Assembly: GCA_963669155.1 (NCBI GenBank)
Contig: OZ022597.1
Coordinates: 8,471,699-8,535,698, forward strand
DNA from: Arbacia lixula
Taxonomy: Eukaryota; Echinodermata; Echinoidea; Arbacioida; Arbaciidae
Direction of reading: 5' to 3'
DNA length: 64,000 nt
A program made the position numbers and the translations under genes. The notes under the pieces are model-generated. The model did not search any database, had not been told where the DNA came from, and was given only the letters and a program-made list of their open reading frames with translations. Within the stretch, counting starts at the first letter, position 1. Each line of letters opens with the position of its first letter. Below are positions 36,601 through 49,900 of the stretch, in pieces.

Positions 36601-39600
36601 CAACCATAATATATTCAAACATCTGTATGGATACTAAAGCGTGCTAATGAATGTCAAAAGCATTCCACAATCACTGCAATGCTTTGAAGTCCCATGCGCG
36701 GCACCGTCATTTTGCTATCGTCAACTTGGAAAGCAGTATCTTTAATTGCCTGTTTTGTTTCTCGAAGCTGTGTTTCTTATCACATTTTTTTGCAATTTTC
36801 AAGAAAGTTAAGGGGCAACACCTCTAAAGATCCTGTATTCGTTTTTCTTCTAAATAATTGTTGAATGATGCACAAACGGAGATATAAGATAATATTCTTA
36901 CTTACATAATTAACAAATTTCTTCACTTTCCGGAGATTTCCGGAAATGTCGGATTCAATCATTATCAAAATCATATATTAAGCTGCTTACTTTCATTAAC
37001 AGAGTTTGCGTGAATTTGCGTGCAAATGAGATATTTTACTTTAAAAAACTGTTTATTTTTGTTCGCTGATATCTCTTTTCCTCACAAAAGTATTGATGCA
37101 ATCCAACAGAAGTGGACAAGCGAAATAAGACTCTACATTTCTTTTGTTCTCTCTGAGAAACCGTTGCTAGGCAATCGTGTTCGTTATTGTTAAAACACGT
37201 GAAAAGCACATGCTGAGACCACGCAATTTTTCGGCGGTGCCACGCATGGGCTCAAAGAAAGAATGTTGTTTCATATCCTTTCCTAACACATCCCTGGTGT
37301 AACAGATTTAAGACTAGGGCAGAGTGATAGTAAGTTAAAGATCCATGGCTTGATGATGGCGCTGTGCTTACATGTAGTTCAGGTTCATTGACCGCGCTAC
37401 GAATGGAAACTGGGCCACAGTGAATATAGCCAGATGTACATGTATGTAAAATGGGACTGAGACAAAGGACAGGTGAAAGTGGATTGAGATCAAAGGCTTG
37501 ATGATACAATGTACATACATACATGTACATACATACATACATGTACATGTACATGTAGCTCTATGCTTTGTAGTGCAGGTTTATTGACTGCTAGTGATGG
37601 AAACTGGGCCAGTGTACATGCAACATACCCTGTACATAGTGGGACTGGGATAGGTGATGGTGCCTGTACAGGGTACATGAGTGAGATCCATGGTGTGATG
37701 ATGGCTCAGGTTCATTGACCGGCAGTAATACATGTACTGTACATGTGTAGATTACTATGAACAGCACAAAATCTCTTCAAAAATGGAAAAGGCTAGTAAA
37801 TGCTCAATGTACATGTACAGTGTACTATGTTATGAACACTGACAGTGCTTGATACAGAGAAGTACACGAAATGTACAATGCCAGCTGCTTATATGAACAT
37901 TGGACATGAGTGTCATACAGCGTATATGCTGAGTTCATGATGATGTCCATTGTAATACTGTAACTGTACCATTTTGTACATTATCTTACAGTATAAATTT
38001 TGTTTATGAAAATACATTTTTGCACATGCTATCTTTAAGGCATTGCATTTTTTCTATACTATTAGTGTAACACAAATCCACAACTTAGAGAAAGTGGTCT
38101 AAATAGCACTGGATTTTATTCAACCTCCTTGTAGAAGAGAGTACCTCTATAGGCATTTCAATGTTTCTACAGTGTATGCAATACATATGTGCAATACAGT
38201 TGCACAAATACATACATGCTCACAGATATGTACACTCCAGCTCAAAGGAATTGGCATTGGGAAAGGGAAAAGGAACTATTAGTGTAACACAAATCCACAA
38301 CTTAGAGAAAGTGGTCTAAATAGCACTGGATTTTATTCAACCTCCTTGTAGAAGAGAGTACCTCTATAGGCATTTCAATGTTTCTACAGTGTATGCAATA
38401 CATATGTGCAATACAGTTGCACAAATACATACATGCTCACAGATATGTACACTCCAGCTCAAAGGAATTGGCATTGGGAAAGGGAAAAGGAACAAAGGGA
38501 AGAAGCCGCAGTTTTGTACCGCGGTATATTTTGTCAAGTTCCGCATGAAACATAATGCATTTTAGGCTAAAGCGTGATGTTTTATGCTGAACTGGACAAA
38601 ATATACTGCGGTTTAAAACTGCGGCTCCTTCCCTTTCCCTATGCCGATTCCTTTGAGCTGTAGTGTACGTGCATGATACATGCATGTATCTAGGATGTAG
38701 TACAATATGAGCAATACCACAGACAGCAATGGCATTGCATGTTCTTTTACTGTACATCTATACTTAGAGAACCTCTCAAACAAAGGAGCAGGGAAAGCTT
38801 GCTGTATACACCACCATTTAGTAAGCCTGCATAGTAACCTACATACATGTATTACACGTTCACGTCCACGTTGGGAATAAGTTATGCTTGGCTGGCTGGA
38901 CGTACAGGTACATGTGGACAGCAGGGGGAGGACTGGCAGCTGACCACAGAGGCAACTTGCCCCCACCCCAACCCCCTACCCCCACAAGAAAAAAGAAAGA
39001 AGAAAAAGTTACAGTTAAAGTTGCCCTATTAAATTTAACTGCCCATTTTAATTCTTTGAAGCTTGAGTTCACAAATTTTTCTTGATGTTTTTTCTCCTTT
39101 GCAGCTTTAACAAGGCTGAAACTTGGTCATCGCGTTCTTCATTCTCAAAGGTAAGAAGTGAAACATTATCTTATTCTTCACAAAAAGCAACAAAACAAAT
39201 AAAGAAGTGTGCAGAGCTTGATGGAACCCCATAGCTTTCACATAGTATGTTTCTAATTACCTTGAATTCCTTTAATTTTATCATTTCTTCTTCCTCAAAT
39301 CTTTATTTTTTTTATCTCTATGATCTTCTTGTTTTGCTTTTATTTATTTAGTTACTTCTATTCTCATGACTGATCTTTTCTCTTCTTTATTTCATTTACA
39401 TCAGTCTCTCCTTATTGACCTCTTTGTATTTGTCTTCTTTATTTTATTTACTTCAGTCTCTCTTCACTATTGATCTTGTTATATGTTTCTTCTTCTTTAT
39501 TCATTCATTTCTCTCCTTATGTCTGTTCTTTTTGTTTTTCTCTTCTTGTTTTTTATTTCTTCGTTTATGTTTTTCTCTTTGTAGTCATACTGGTTTTGAA

Positions 39601-42600
39601 TCTGCTGTCTGTTGTATGGAATTCCCCAATAGTGTACCTGTACATGTACAGTATGTGTACAATGCAATGATACATCATGTAAATTGGGCTGTGCACACGT
39701 ACATGTATTATCACTGATGCTCAAGAGACCATTAAACCATTTCTACTGAGCAGGAACTTCCACGCAGACAAAAGTGAAAACAGTTACTTTCCATTCAAGA
39801 AGTGTTTTTGAGTGTTTGCTGTCATGTGACCCACATGCATTGTACTCTAAGCAAGGTTTTAATAATTGCAGACAGACAGACAGACTTAAATTCTCTGTTA
39901 TTGGGGAGTGAGTTCTGTTCATGTCATAATGCCCATATTTTAATTTCTCCTAACACTGTACACCCATAAAATATTTTATTACACTTATTATAAAATACCT
40001 CAAGGCAATGTTAGTAATTTTCTGATGCAGGTTAACATGTTGTGATCTGATTTAGATGAAAATATTTCAATTTGTTATTTTCCCATTTGGATAATTTTTG
40101 TTAGATGATGTTTATATCATCATGTGATACATGTACATGTTGCACGATTATCGTTATAATGCTTGAAAATTCTTTTGTTGAACCATTTTGTAATAGTATT
40201 TTTCATTTTTTTTTGTTGGTGTGTGTTACTATGGTTGAAATCAATGCATTATTCATTTTCTTTTTTCAATGTTAGCTTTGAGAATTTGTTTTGAACACCC
40301 CCCCCCCCCCCATTCTTTCCCCAATGCTCCTTTTACATTCCATGTACACTTACATTGTGTAATTATTTTTGTACCTACTACACATACATGTAACAGGAAT
40401 ATGAGTTTGACAGTGCAGTACAGTTCTGTATCTTGATCCATTTCTTGTTGCAAGCTGTAGTGTACATACAATGGCTCAAATTGGACATGTAGAGAAAAGC
40501 TGGTTGCTGTCTCTTATCATAAAATGTGTGTAGGAGTGTTCATGTACATGTGTTGAGTGTAGCCTCTCCAGACTGGTGAACTATCCTCTCTCCCACCCAC
40601 AGAGCTCTGTCTTGGCACAGCTTATCAACCACTTTGGTGCTTGTGGAGGGTTCGAGCTGGTGAGACAGAGACTGCGCCAAGCCCGAGACCTGAGCATCGC
40701 TCACCTCGCAGCTCTTCTGAGGTATGCGTACTGGATAAATGCCATATCTTTCATGTACATTGAATTGAATTGAAAAGAATTGAAAGGGCTTATTGTATTG
40801 AAAAAATGATCGGAAAGGTTCTGTTGAATTGAAAAGAATTGATTGAAAATGCTCTATTGAATTGAAAAGAATTGATTGAAAAGGTTTTAGTGAATTGAAA
40901 AGAATTGATCTAAAAGGTTTTATTAAAATTCAAACGTGGCAGCCCTAAGGCTAAATTAGGGTTCATGTACAATCGTGACATGTATAAAAATGACATTTTT
41001 GAAAAATAATGAAAAATAAATTACAACTCAAATCATGCTGAAATTGACACATCATAAAGTCCAAAGATATCAATGTTCCTCGAAGCAGATTTTGTGACCT
41101 TTCATAAATTATTGTTCTTGGATTAATTCTTGGAATGCAAGTTACAGTGCCCATCAAATTTGAATACTTTCTGAGCACATGAATGTACATGTATGTTGCT
41201 TGGTGCAGAGTCTCAGTATGTTAACAGGTTATTAGTCTGTCCCCCCCCCCCCCTTCCCTCATTTATTTTTTGTGGGGGAGTGGGGCACTTGATTCATGTA
41301 CCCCGCACCCCTTTGATTCAACACTCACATTCAGGTGCACGGACAGGTTGTTTATTTATTCCTCAAGGACATCACAATGTGATTGCTGAAAGTTAACTCT
41401 GCTGGTATTGTGACGCTGGAAAGTTTAAGATGTAATCGTGCCTGGATAATCTCTAGGGAAGTGTACACTGATGTGCATTAAGGGAAATTAAATTCCCATC
41501 GAGCCTTCCATAAGAGATGCATACAATTGAACATTGGAGGCATAGACCCTCACTTGTGTTGCTCGCTCAGACGTGTAATTGTGCCAATATTAATATTAAT
41601 TAGGCAGAAACAGCTGCATTAAGCACGTTCAGAAAAGTTCAAGTTACAGTATGATAAAATTGACAGTATACATTACACATACATGTATGGCCAGACCCCT
41701 CACCTGTGTCACTCGCTCAACCGTGTGATTATGCCGATATTTAATGCAGAAACAGCTTGCATTAAAGACAGGGTAGCCCTTTCACAAAAGTTATGAAACT
41801 TGGCATGGATTAGCAGTATGCCCTAACGATAACATTTATGAAATGTCATAGTCGTACATGTACATGTAGCTTGAGAAACATTTGCAGGAGAACTGAAAAA
41901 CTGTCCTTGTTAACGTTTGAAACGCAGGGACCATAGTCTACATTCATACTGTACACAACAGCTCAAAGGAATTGGCATAGGGAAATGGAAAGGGAAGAAA
42001 GGGAAGGAGCCACAGTTTTAAACCACGGTATATTTTGTCCAGTTCAGCATGAAACATGATGCTTTAGCCTAAAAAGCTTTTTGTTTCATGCTGAACTGGA
42101 CAAAATATACTGCAGTTTAAAACTGCGGCTCCTTCCCTTTTTTCCCTTTCCCTTTCACTATGCCGATTTCTTTGAGCTGTAGTGTACATGTGTACTGTAT
42201 TCTTGCAATGCACCCACTGCTTGCATTACCACGGACAATTACTGACCTCTGTGCAGATTGTTCAGAGCGGAAAACCGCGATGTATGTTCTTGAGCCTCCA
42301 GGCTAAAGGAACAGCAAAGGTTTCAATGAATCTTCCAAAAGCTTCTCAATCTACTTCAGCTTGCAGTCAAGTTTCCTTCTCTAATATTGTGAGAAAACTT
42401 ACACAGTACAGTATTTTGTTCCATTTTCCCTGTTTTTAAAAATTGTATTTTTTTTTACTGGTCTGCGAAAGGGCTACCCTGTGTTTAACTGGGTTTATCA
42501 CAGGATAATAAATTGAAAGTATACAGTGGCAATGTGCATGTTTGTGGTATTGATTGTTGTATATTTTGCACTTGTAGGCCTTTTGGACAATGCTACCAGC

Positions 42601-43855
42601 AGTTGACAGCTGATACCATCAAGAGCTACTTTCTTCCAGCGGTTGTAAGTAGAATTTGTAATCTGTAAGTGTAATGAAGGGATGATATATATGTGTACCC
42701 TGTCAAACTAGTACTACTTACACTAAGAATGCAATAGAGCAGTATATTTGAATAATGATAACAATGACACTGGAAATGGATTATAAAAATGATACTGAAA
42801 ATTATCAAATCAGCAGTGGTTATTATGATAAGAGTAACAAAACTAGACATTCTTATTTTGATGATACTAAAAACAAGAGAAGCAGGTGCTCATGTTTTCT
42901 TCAGCACTGCAGATAATGTAGCTTTCTTGTTTCTGGACATTATGACTGAGTATTAAATGTGGTTGACCATCTAATCAATTCCTAATCGAACCTATAAGTG
43001 GAACACACAACTTGAAGTCAGTTGTACTTGCAGTGATCTGGTTATGCATGAAATGGCCTGTTACATGTAGGACTTGTTGTTATTTGGAATGTCTCTTATA
43101 CCCCCCCCCCCCCCCCAAAAAAAAAAAAAAAAAAAAAAAAAAATCAGAAGAAGAAGAAATGAAAATCAAACAAGAAACATGATTTATGCCGCAGTTTATC
43201 TACATTTTAGATGTCTTGTTATCTCTATGTGAGTGTATGCCTTTGCCTTTCATTAACAATTAATTCAAGTATTACCGATCTGTTTCTCTAAGCTGACTGC
43301 ATTTATGAATTCACAGAAGTTTCATTCCCACATTGCCCTTTAAGTGTTTGCGAGCAAGGCTGCAACTAAGTCTTTATTTCCTGTTCATATGCTGCGTTTC
43401 ACCCTAAACCAGGGCAGTCTTGCAGTGATGCCCAGTCCCTGATTGTCTCTTTATTACATGTTGGCAGTCATCCATGACCAACCTCTTTGTACATGTTCAA
43501 TTGTTTTCTAAATGCACATGGTACAGTGTTTATGACAGGGGATGCTCATGTACATGTACATGTATACTAGTCTAGACATGAGATCAATGCTCTCAGCTGC
43601 AAAACAACTTTATGATATATGGTATATGATACATGTATGTATGAATCTCTGGATTGGATACATGTATGGCTATTACACCTCCTTGTCTTTAGTGTATTTA
43701 GTTGGTATTTGTACATCTTCTGCTAATCATCCTCTCCATTTCCTTCCTCCTTGACCTCCTCTTCTTCCTCGTCCTCAACGTTCCTGAACACGTTCCTCTT
43801 TTTTTCTTCTCCCCCTCCCCGTCAGCCTCTGCTGTCTCCTCTCCTTCCCTTCTGC

Positions 43856-43917
<62 letters not shown>

Positions 43918-46900
43918 TTCTGCTTATCCATGTCATCTTTCCCACCCTCCATCCTTCTCTTTTTCTCCTTCCCCTTCAGTCTTGTCGTCACCTTCCCCTT
44001 TCTACCTCGTCTACTCCTCCTCCTTATCACCCTTTTGTTCCTTATGTTCACCTTTCCTTCCTCCCTCTCTCCTTACAATTTCTCCTTAGCTTCCTCTTTC
44101 TCCCCTTTCTCCTCCTTCTTCTCCACCTGCATCTCTTTATCTTTATTTCTATTTCCCTCTATACCTTCTCAAAGTATTCTTCTTCTGACCACTATCTACA
44201 TGTACTATAACAAAGCTCTTGAAGGTAATGATAAAGATTACATGTCCTACATGTATAATTACGGCATAATTATAACAATTCTTAAAGTTCTTATTATGAT
44301 GTCCATTGTCTGATTGAAATTTGGAAAAATAGATATAAATACCTTGTTGTATTCTTATCATTATCATCAGAGTAATCACAAGTCATGGTCTTGTGCAATC
44401 ATACCATTTCCAGATCGTTCATTGTGAAATTAAACGTCGCATAGTTTTGCCATGATCATGGGTACTGTAATCATTCCCATTACTATCCGTTACAGTGAGA
44501 TCTACATGCAAAGACCCAAAATGTACAATAACATGGTCTGAGACTAGTGTCTAACTTGCAATTTGTGTCTCAGCTGTTGTGCTAAATACCCCCTAGTTTG
44601 GGACTCATTAACTATTACATGCTTGTGACATGCAAGTTGTGCACTCATTTTCTGTGTTATGTTTTGCGCTTGCAGGACTGTGTGTGTTCGCACCTGCTAT
44701 CATGCTCAGACCGTCAGCTGTTTCAGCAGGACATTCAGGGTGGGGATCTGCCCACTGCAAGCCTGGTTGGACCAAGAGCTGCCTACATCATTGTGGAGGT
44801 AAAGAAGAGTTCCCATCAAAGTTCTTGTGTACATGGTGTATATGTTGCTCTCATCATCATCATCAGTGTCATCATACTTAATAGGTTGCACCCCCCCCCC
44901 CACACACACACACACCCTGCTCCTCTTCCTTCTCATCCTCCTGTACCTTTGCTTCGCATTGTTTTCACTTTCCTTCCTCTCCCCTCCTTACAATGCCTCC
45001 TGCTCCTCCTGTTTTGTTTGTTCCCATTGCTTTCTCCTTCCTCTCCACTCCTCACAATTCCTCCTGCTCCTCCTCCTCCTATTTTGTTTGTTCCCATTGT
45101 TTTTACCTTCCTCCCTCTCCCCTCCTTGCAATGCCTCCTCCTCCTGCTCCTCCTGTTTTGTTTGTTCCCAATGTTTTCTCCTTCCTTTCCTCTCCTCTCC
45201 TCACAATTCCTCCTGCTCCTGCTCCTCCTGTTTTGTTTGTTCCCCTTCTTTTCTCCTTCCTCCCTCTCTCCTCATAATTCCTCCTCCTCCTGCTCCTCCT
45301 GTTTTGTTTGTTCCCAATGTTTTCTACATCTTCCCTCTTCCCTCCTTACAATGCCTCCTGCTCCTCCTCCTCCTATTTTGTTTGTTCCCAATGTTTTCTC
45401 CTTCCTCCCTCTCCCCTCCTCACAATGCCTCCTCCTCCTGCTTCTCCTGTTTTGTTTGTTCCCCTTCTTTTCTCCTTCCTCCCTCTCCTCTCCTCACAAT
45501 TCCTGCTCCTCCTGCTCCTCCTGTTTTGTTTGTTCCCATCGTTTTCTCCTTCCTCCCTCTCCTCTCCTCACAATGCCTCCTCCTCCTCCTGCTCCTCCTG
45601 TTTTGTTTGTTCCCATTGTTTTTTCCTTCCTCCCTCTCCCCTCCTCACAATGCCTCCTCCTCCTGCTTCTCCTGTTTTGTTTGTTCCCCTTCTTTTCTCC
45701 TTTCTCCCTCTCCTCTCCTCACAATTCCTGCTCCTCCTGCTTCTCCTGTTTTGTTTGTTCCCATTGTTTTCTCCCTCCTCTCTCTCCTCTCCTTTCAACT
45801 ACTCCTGCTCCTGCTCCTCCTGTTTTATTTGTTCCCATTGTTTTCTCCTTCCTCCCTCTCCCCTCCTTGCAATGCCTCCTGCTCCTGCTCCTCCTATTTT
45901 GTTTGTTCCCATTGTTTTTACCTTCCCCCCTCTCCCCTCCTTACAATGTCTCCTCCTCCTGCTCCTTCTGTTTTATTTGTTCCCAATGTTTTCTCCTTCC
46001 TCCCTCTCCCTTCCTTACAATTCCTGCTCCTCCTGCTCCTTGTCCCGTTGTGTTCCATTTGTTCTCTCTTCCTCTCCCCTCTCCCCGAGAATTCCTCCTC
46101 CTCCTTCTTCACCTTCATCTTTCCTTTTGTCTTTATTTTCTATTTCCAAGTCATGTAAAGGTAAACATTGAAAACTGTTCTCATTCTGTATTTATTTAGT
46201 ATACCTGTGTGTACTTAAAGTATTGCAAGGTTTTAGTTGTTACATGTATGTTATGCTAGATGGTGTATTTGTAAACAATTCTGATTTTGATTCAATTTTG
46301 CTGTTTCAACTGCTAAGATCAGTTCATCTTTTGTCCATGCACCAGTGACTTTGAATGGGCCATTTATGCAAGCCTTTTCATTGTTTATGTCTGAATGAAC
46401 TTTATGGCAGTGCAAATATGTACAGTTGGGCCTGAGATCAACATCACAGCTGATTGCAATCTATTGCAGTCAGACTGCAGTAAATGTATGGAGCTGATTG
46501 CATTTGATTGCAATCAGCTGTGATGTTGATCTCAGGCCCTACTGTAGGATAAGAATTTTATTAACATAGTTAATCTCCCCATTGTGTTCTCCTTGTCTCT
46601 CCTGGATTTTTGCAATAAAAAGGCAGTAGCAAAAAAAAAGTGAGAACACACAATTTGAGATATATTTATTGTTTATGCCAGAATGAAATTTATGGCAGTG
46701 CAAATTTGTAGGTTTAGAATTTTGTTAACATAGTTAAACTCCCCATTATGTTTTCCTTGTCTTTCCTAGATTTCCCAATTGAAAGGAAGTAGTAAAAAAA
46801 AAGGGAGAACACACAATTTGAAATGACATAACAATGAGGTTACATGTCGTCAGCTTTAGCTGAAAACAACACAACTAAAACGAATGAAGTGATATAAAGC

Positions 46901-49900
46901 TTTACAGAAATTGTGGGGATGGAATAGCTTGTATGTGGATCAGGTTTTGTTGCATATTCTAGCTGAGAAGAACAAAAAAATGTTTACAGGGAAAGTTCTG
47001 TCACTTGTGAAATGATGAAAACCATCATCATACCACTAGAACCGATCTGCTCTAATTATAGGTCCTGCTCTTGTTTTATTTTGGGGGCATGAGTCGCACA
47101 CAGCGTGACCCATTTTCAAAAGTCTCTGCATGGATCAGTAGTATACCCTAACAATTAAATGTTTGAAATCTCACTGCATCCCTGTCTGCGCGTGATGTGT
47201 CAGTTAGCTGGCATTGCTTGCATTGAACGTATGCATTGTGATAAGGAGAGTGGCCTTTGATCTTTAGGCTACAACAGACTTGAAATCTAGAGGAAGCTGT
47301 AATTTTTCATAATCTTCCATGCTTTCTACAAAATGTAATTTTTTTTAGGGCTAACCTTTGTAAAGAATTGACCTCGAAATGATTTACGTGTAGTTATCAT
47401 ACTTCCTGAAATCATACAAAAAAAGGGACCAGCATTCACACCAGAACTGTTCCAGCACGCTGACGGATCCCATCACTTTACAACTACTGCACGTATTTCC
47501 CTTTAAAGGGATAGTTGACCATGAAATAATTTTGGTTTAAAAAAAAGTGGACACATGAAAGGAACATATAAGTGAAGGTTTGAAGAAAATCGGTCAAAGG
47601 AAAAGAAAGTCATTTGATTTTAAAGTTTTGATTTTGTGATGTCACGTGCGAGGTGCTTTCCCATATGCTGTGTACTACTTTTTTTCATAAATTGCCTCTT
47701 TCATGTTCTTTGATGAAGGAATACATTCTTTTCATAGCGATATGTTTGTAAAAACATATGTCTAATAATATTGCAAACACAAATGCACAGGTGAAATGGT
47801 AAATATCCTTTTGAGTAAATGGACATTTTCCAAAATAATTGTACCCGACGTATGGGAGAGCACCTCGCACGTGACATTGTAAAAATAAACATTTTAAAAT
47901 CAAATCATTTTCTTTTCCTTTGACCGATTTTTGTCAAACCTTCGCGAATATGTTTCTTTCATGTGTCTCCTTTTATTGAAAGCAAAATAATTTCAGTGTG
48001 ATCTATCCCTTTAACCATGAAACTGTCGTCATCTAGTATGGCTGAGATCCACATTTAGGCGGTTAGAACTGGAAATTCCCTTGCTTTGTTTCATCCCACA
48101 GTTGTTTTCCACACTGATCTCCCCATTTCACTTCATCTTTTCTTTGTGATTTTGTTTGTTCACTGAACCGAATCACTGTAATTTTCCACTTTACCTCAGG
48201 AAGAAGATTGCTGCAATTGAAAACCTTCCAATGAAGGGAGATACAACACTCATGCACATAACACACACATAAAATCAAAACCCTGCCTATTTTGCTCAGT
48301 ATTCTGTTATGACAATGTGTATTTACCCTGTTTTTTGAGAAACATTAGTTTGTGGTGCTAGTTTTTAGGCAAAACCTCTGCAGTCAGACTTTTGCATAGT
48401 TTGCTTACATTTATCTTGACTTCCTGCACCAGTGACTTTGAATGGGCCATTTACGCAAGCTGATTCATTGTTGGTGCCTGAATGAAATTTATGGCAGTGC
48501 AAATAAGTTGATGAATAAAAAGATAAATCTAAGCTTTGGCCAACATTTCAGAGTGTTTATTTCCAGACAATAACACTGCATTAAGAATACCTTCTGTAGT
48601 TTTTTTTTGGCCCACATTTCAGAATGTTTATTTTTCTCTGGAAATGGAATAATAAAGGTAGAAGGTACAAATGATAAGGATTACTGAACCATTATGACAT
48701 TTGACACTTTGCCATGACAATGGGTTATCCTGATTATGACACTTCTGCTAATTTGATATCCCATATCATTTTTTTTTCTGTGAAATTTGAATGCAATGGG
48801 CATTATTTGCATAGTGTTTGTCGATGAAATTTCAATTTCAAGTCCGGTTTACATGCACATGTAAATAAATACCCTCTACAAGAAACTTATCCATATCGTC
48901 AGGTTTACATGTATGTGAAATGCTGTTTAAGTCAGCTCGGTTAACATTAAATACTCACTTTTATGGAAAGGCTATACATTTTTTTTCTCAACTTCAGTTA
49001 AGTATGCTACCTTTGTAACAGTTGTGCAAATAGATTACTGGAGTATTGTAGTTACAGTATGCATCCATCTTTGTGTAATGTAATGTTGCTGAAAAGAGAC
49101 AAAATTTACTGTGGAAGAAAGGTTGATATGCTTTGGATTTATTCTTCCTTTGCAGGCTGTGATGAATTTGTTGTCAGCAGTGAAATCAGAAGAAGCGGAG
49201 GCAGAGGTCAAAGTTCAGTACTGGCATGACACCATTCTCACCAGGTAAATTTCATTCTCATCAGTAAAGATGTTTATAATCAGGTGCATTTCTGTTAAAC
49301 ACCATTCTATCCAAGTAAATTTCAGGTACATTTGAAAAAACACATAAAATAAGAAAGGGTGTTATTGTGTCTATTTCAGTGCATTTCGATAGGACACCAG
49401 TAAAGCTCGGTAAAACACTGTTCTGACCAAGTACATTTTAGTAGGACACCATTCTGATTAAGTATATTTTAGTATAAAACATTCCAACTACATGTAAGTA
49501 AATTTCAGTAAGACACCATTTTAAGTCAGTAAATTTGATTAGGACTCTATTCCAACCAAGTAAATGTCTGTGAAACACCATTCTAACCAAGAACATTTTA
49601 AAAAACTCAGACATGCTACAAGGTAGTTATTGTGTCTATTGTGTTCTATAAATTCAAGGTTGACACGTGACGCTCATGGTATTTTAAGAACAATGAAAAC
49701 AATAATATAGTACGTCATTGTGGCAAACTTGTGAAGTTGCCCTTGAAGGTTTATGATCACGATTCAATGCTACATGTAGTTATTTCCCGTTGCAAACATA
49801 TATTACCTTCATCTTGATATGACTGAGTTGTCTCAAACATTTGCAGATCTACTTCTGTAATTTGTATACTTCTATTCAAATTGAACTTATTATCAGGTCT

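Noticed and set aside
43698-44313. 203-codon Ser/Leu/Pro ORF and opposite Arg/Glu ORF
   Set aside because: CT-repeat translation, low complexity on both strands.
44598-46199. 533-codon plus-strand ORF and two overlapping long ORFs
   Set aside because: They read a 74-bp polypyrimidine minisatellite without stops in all three frames; only 44676-44798 is supported as an exon.
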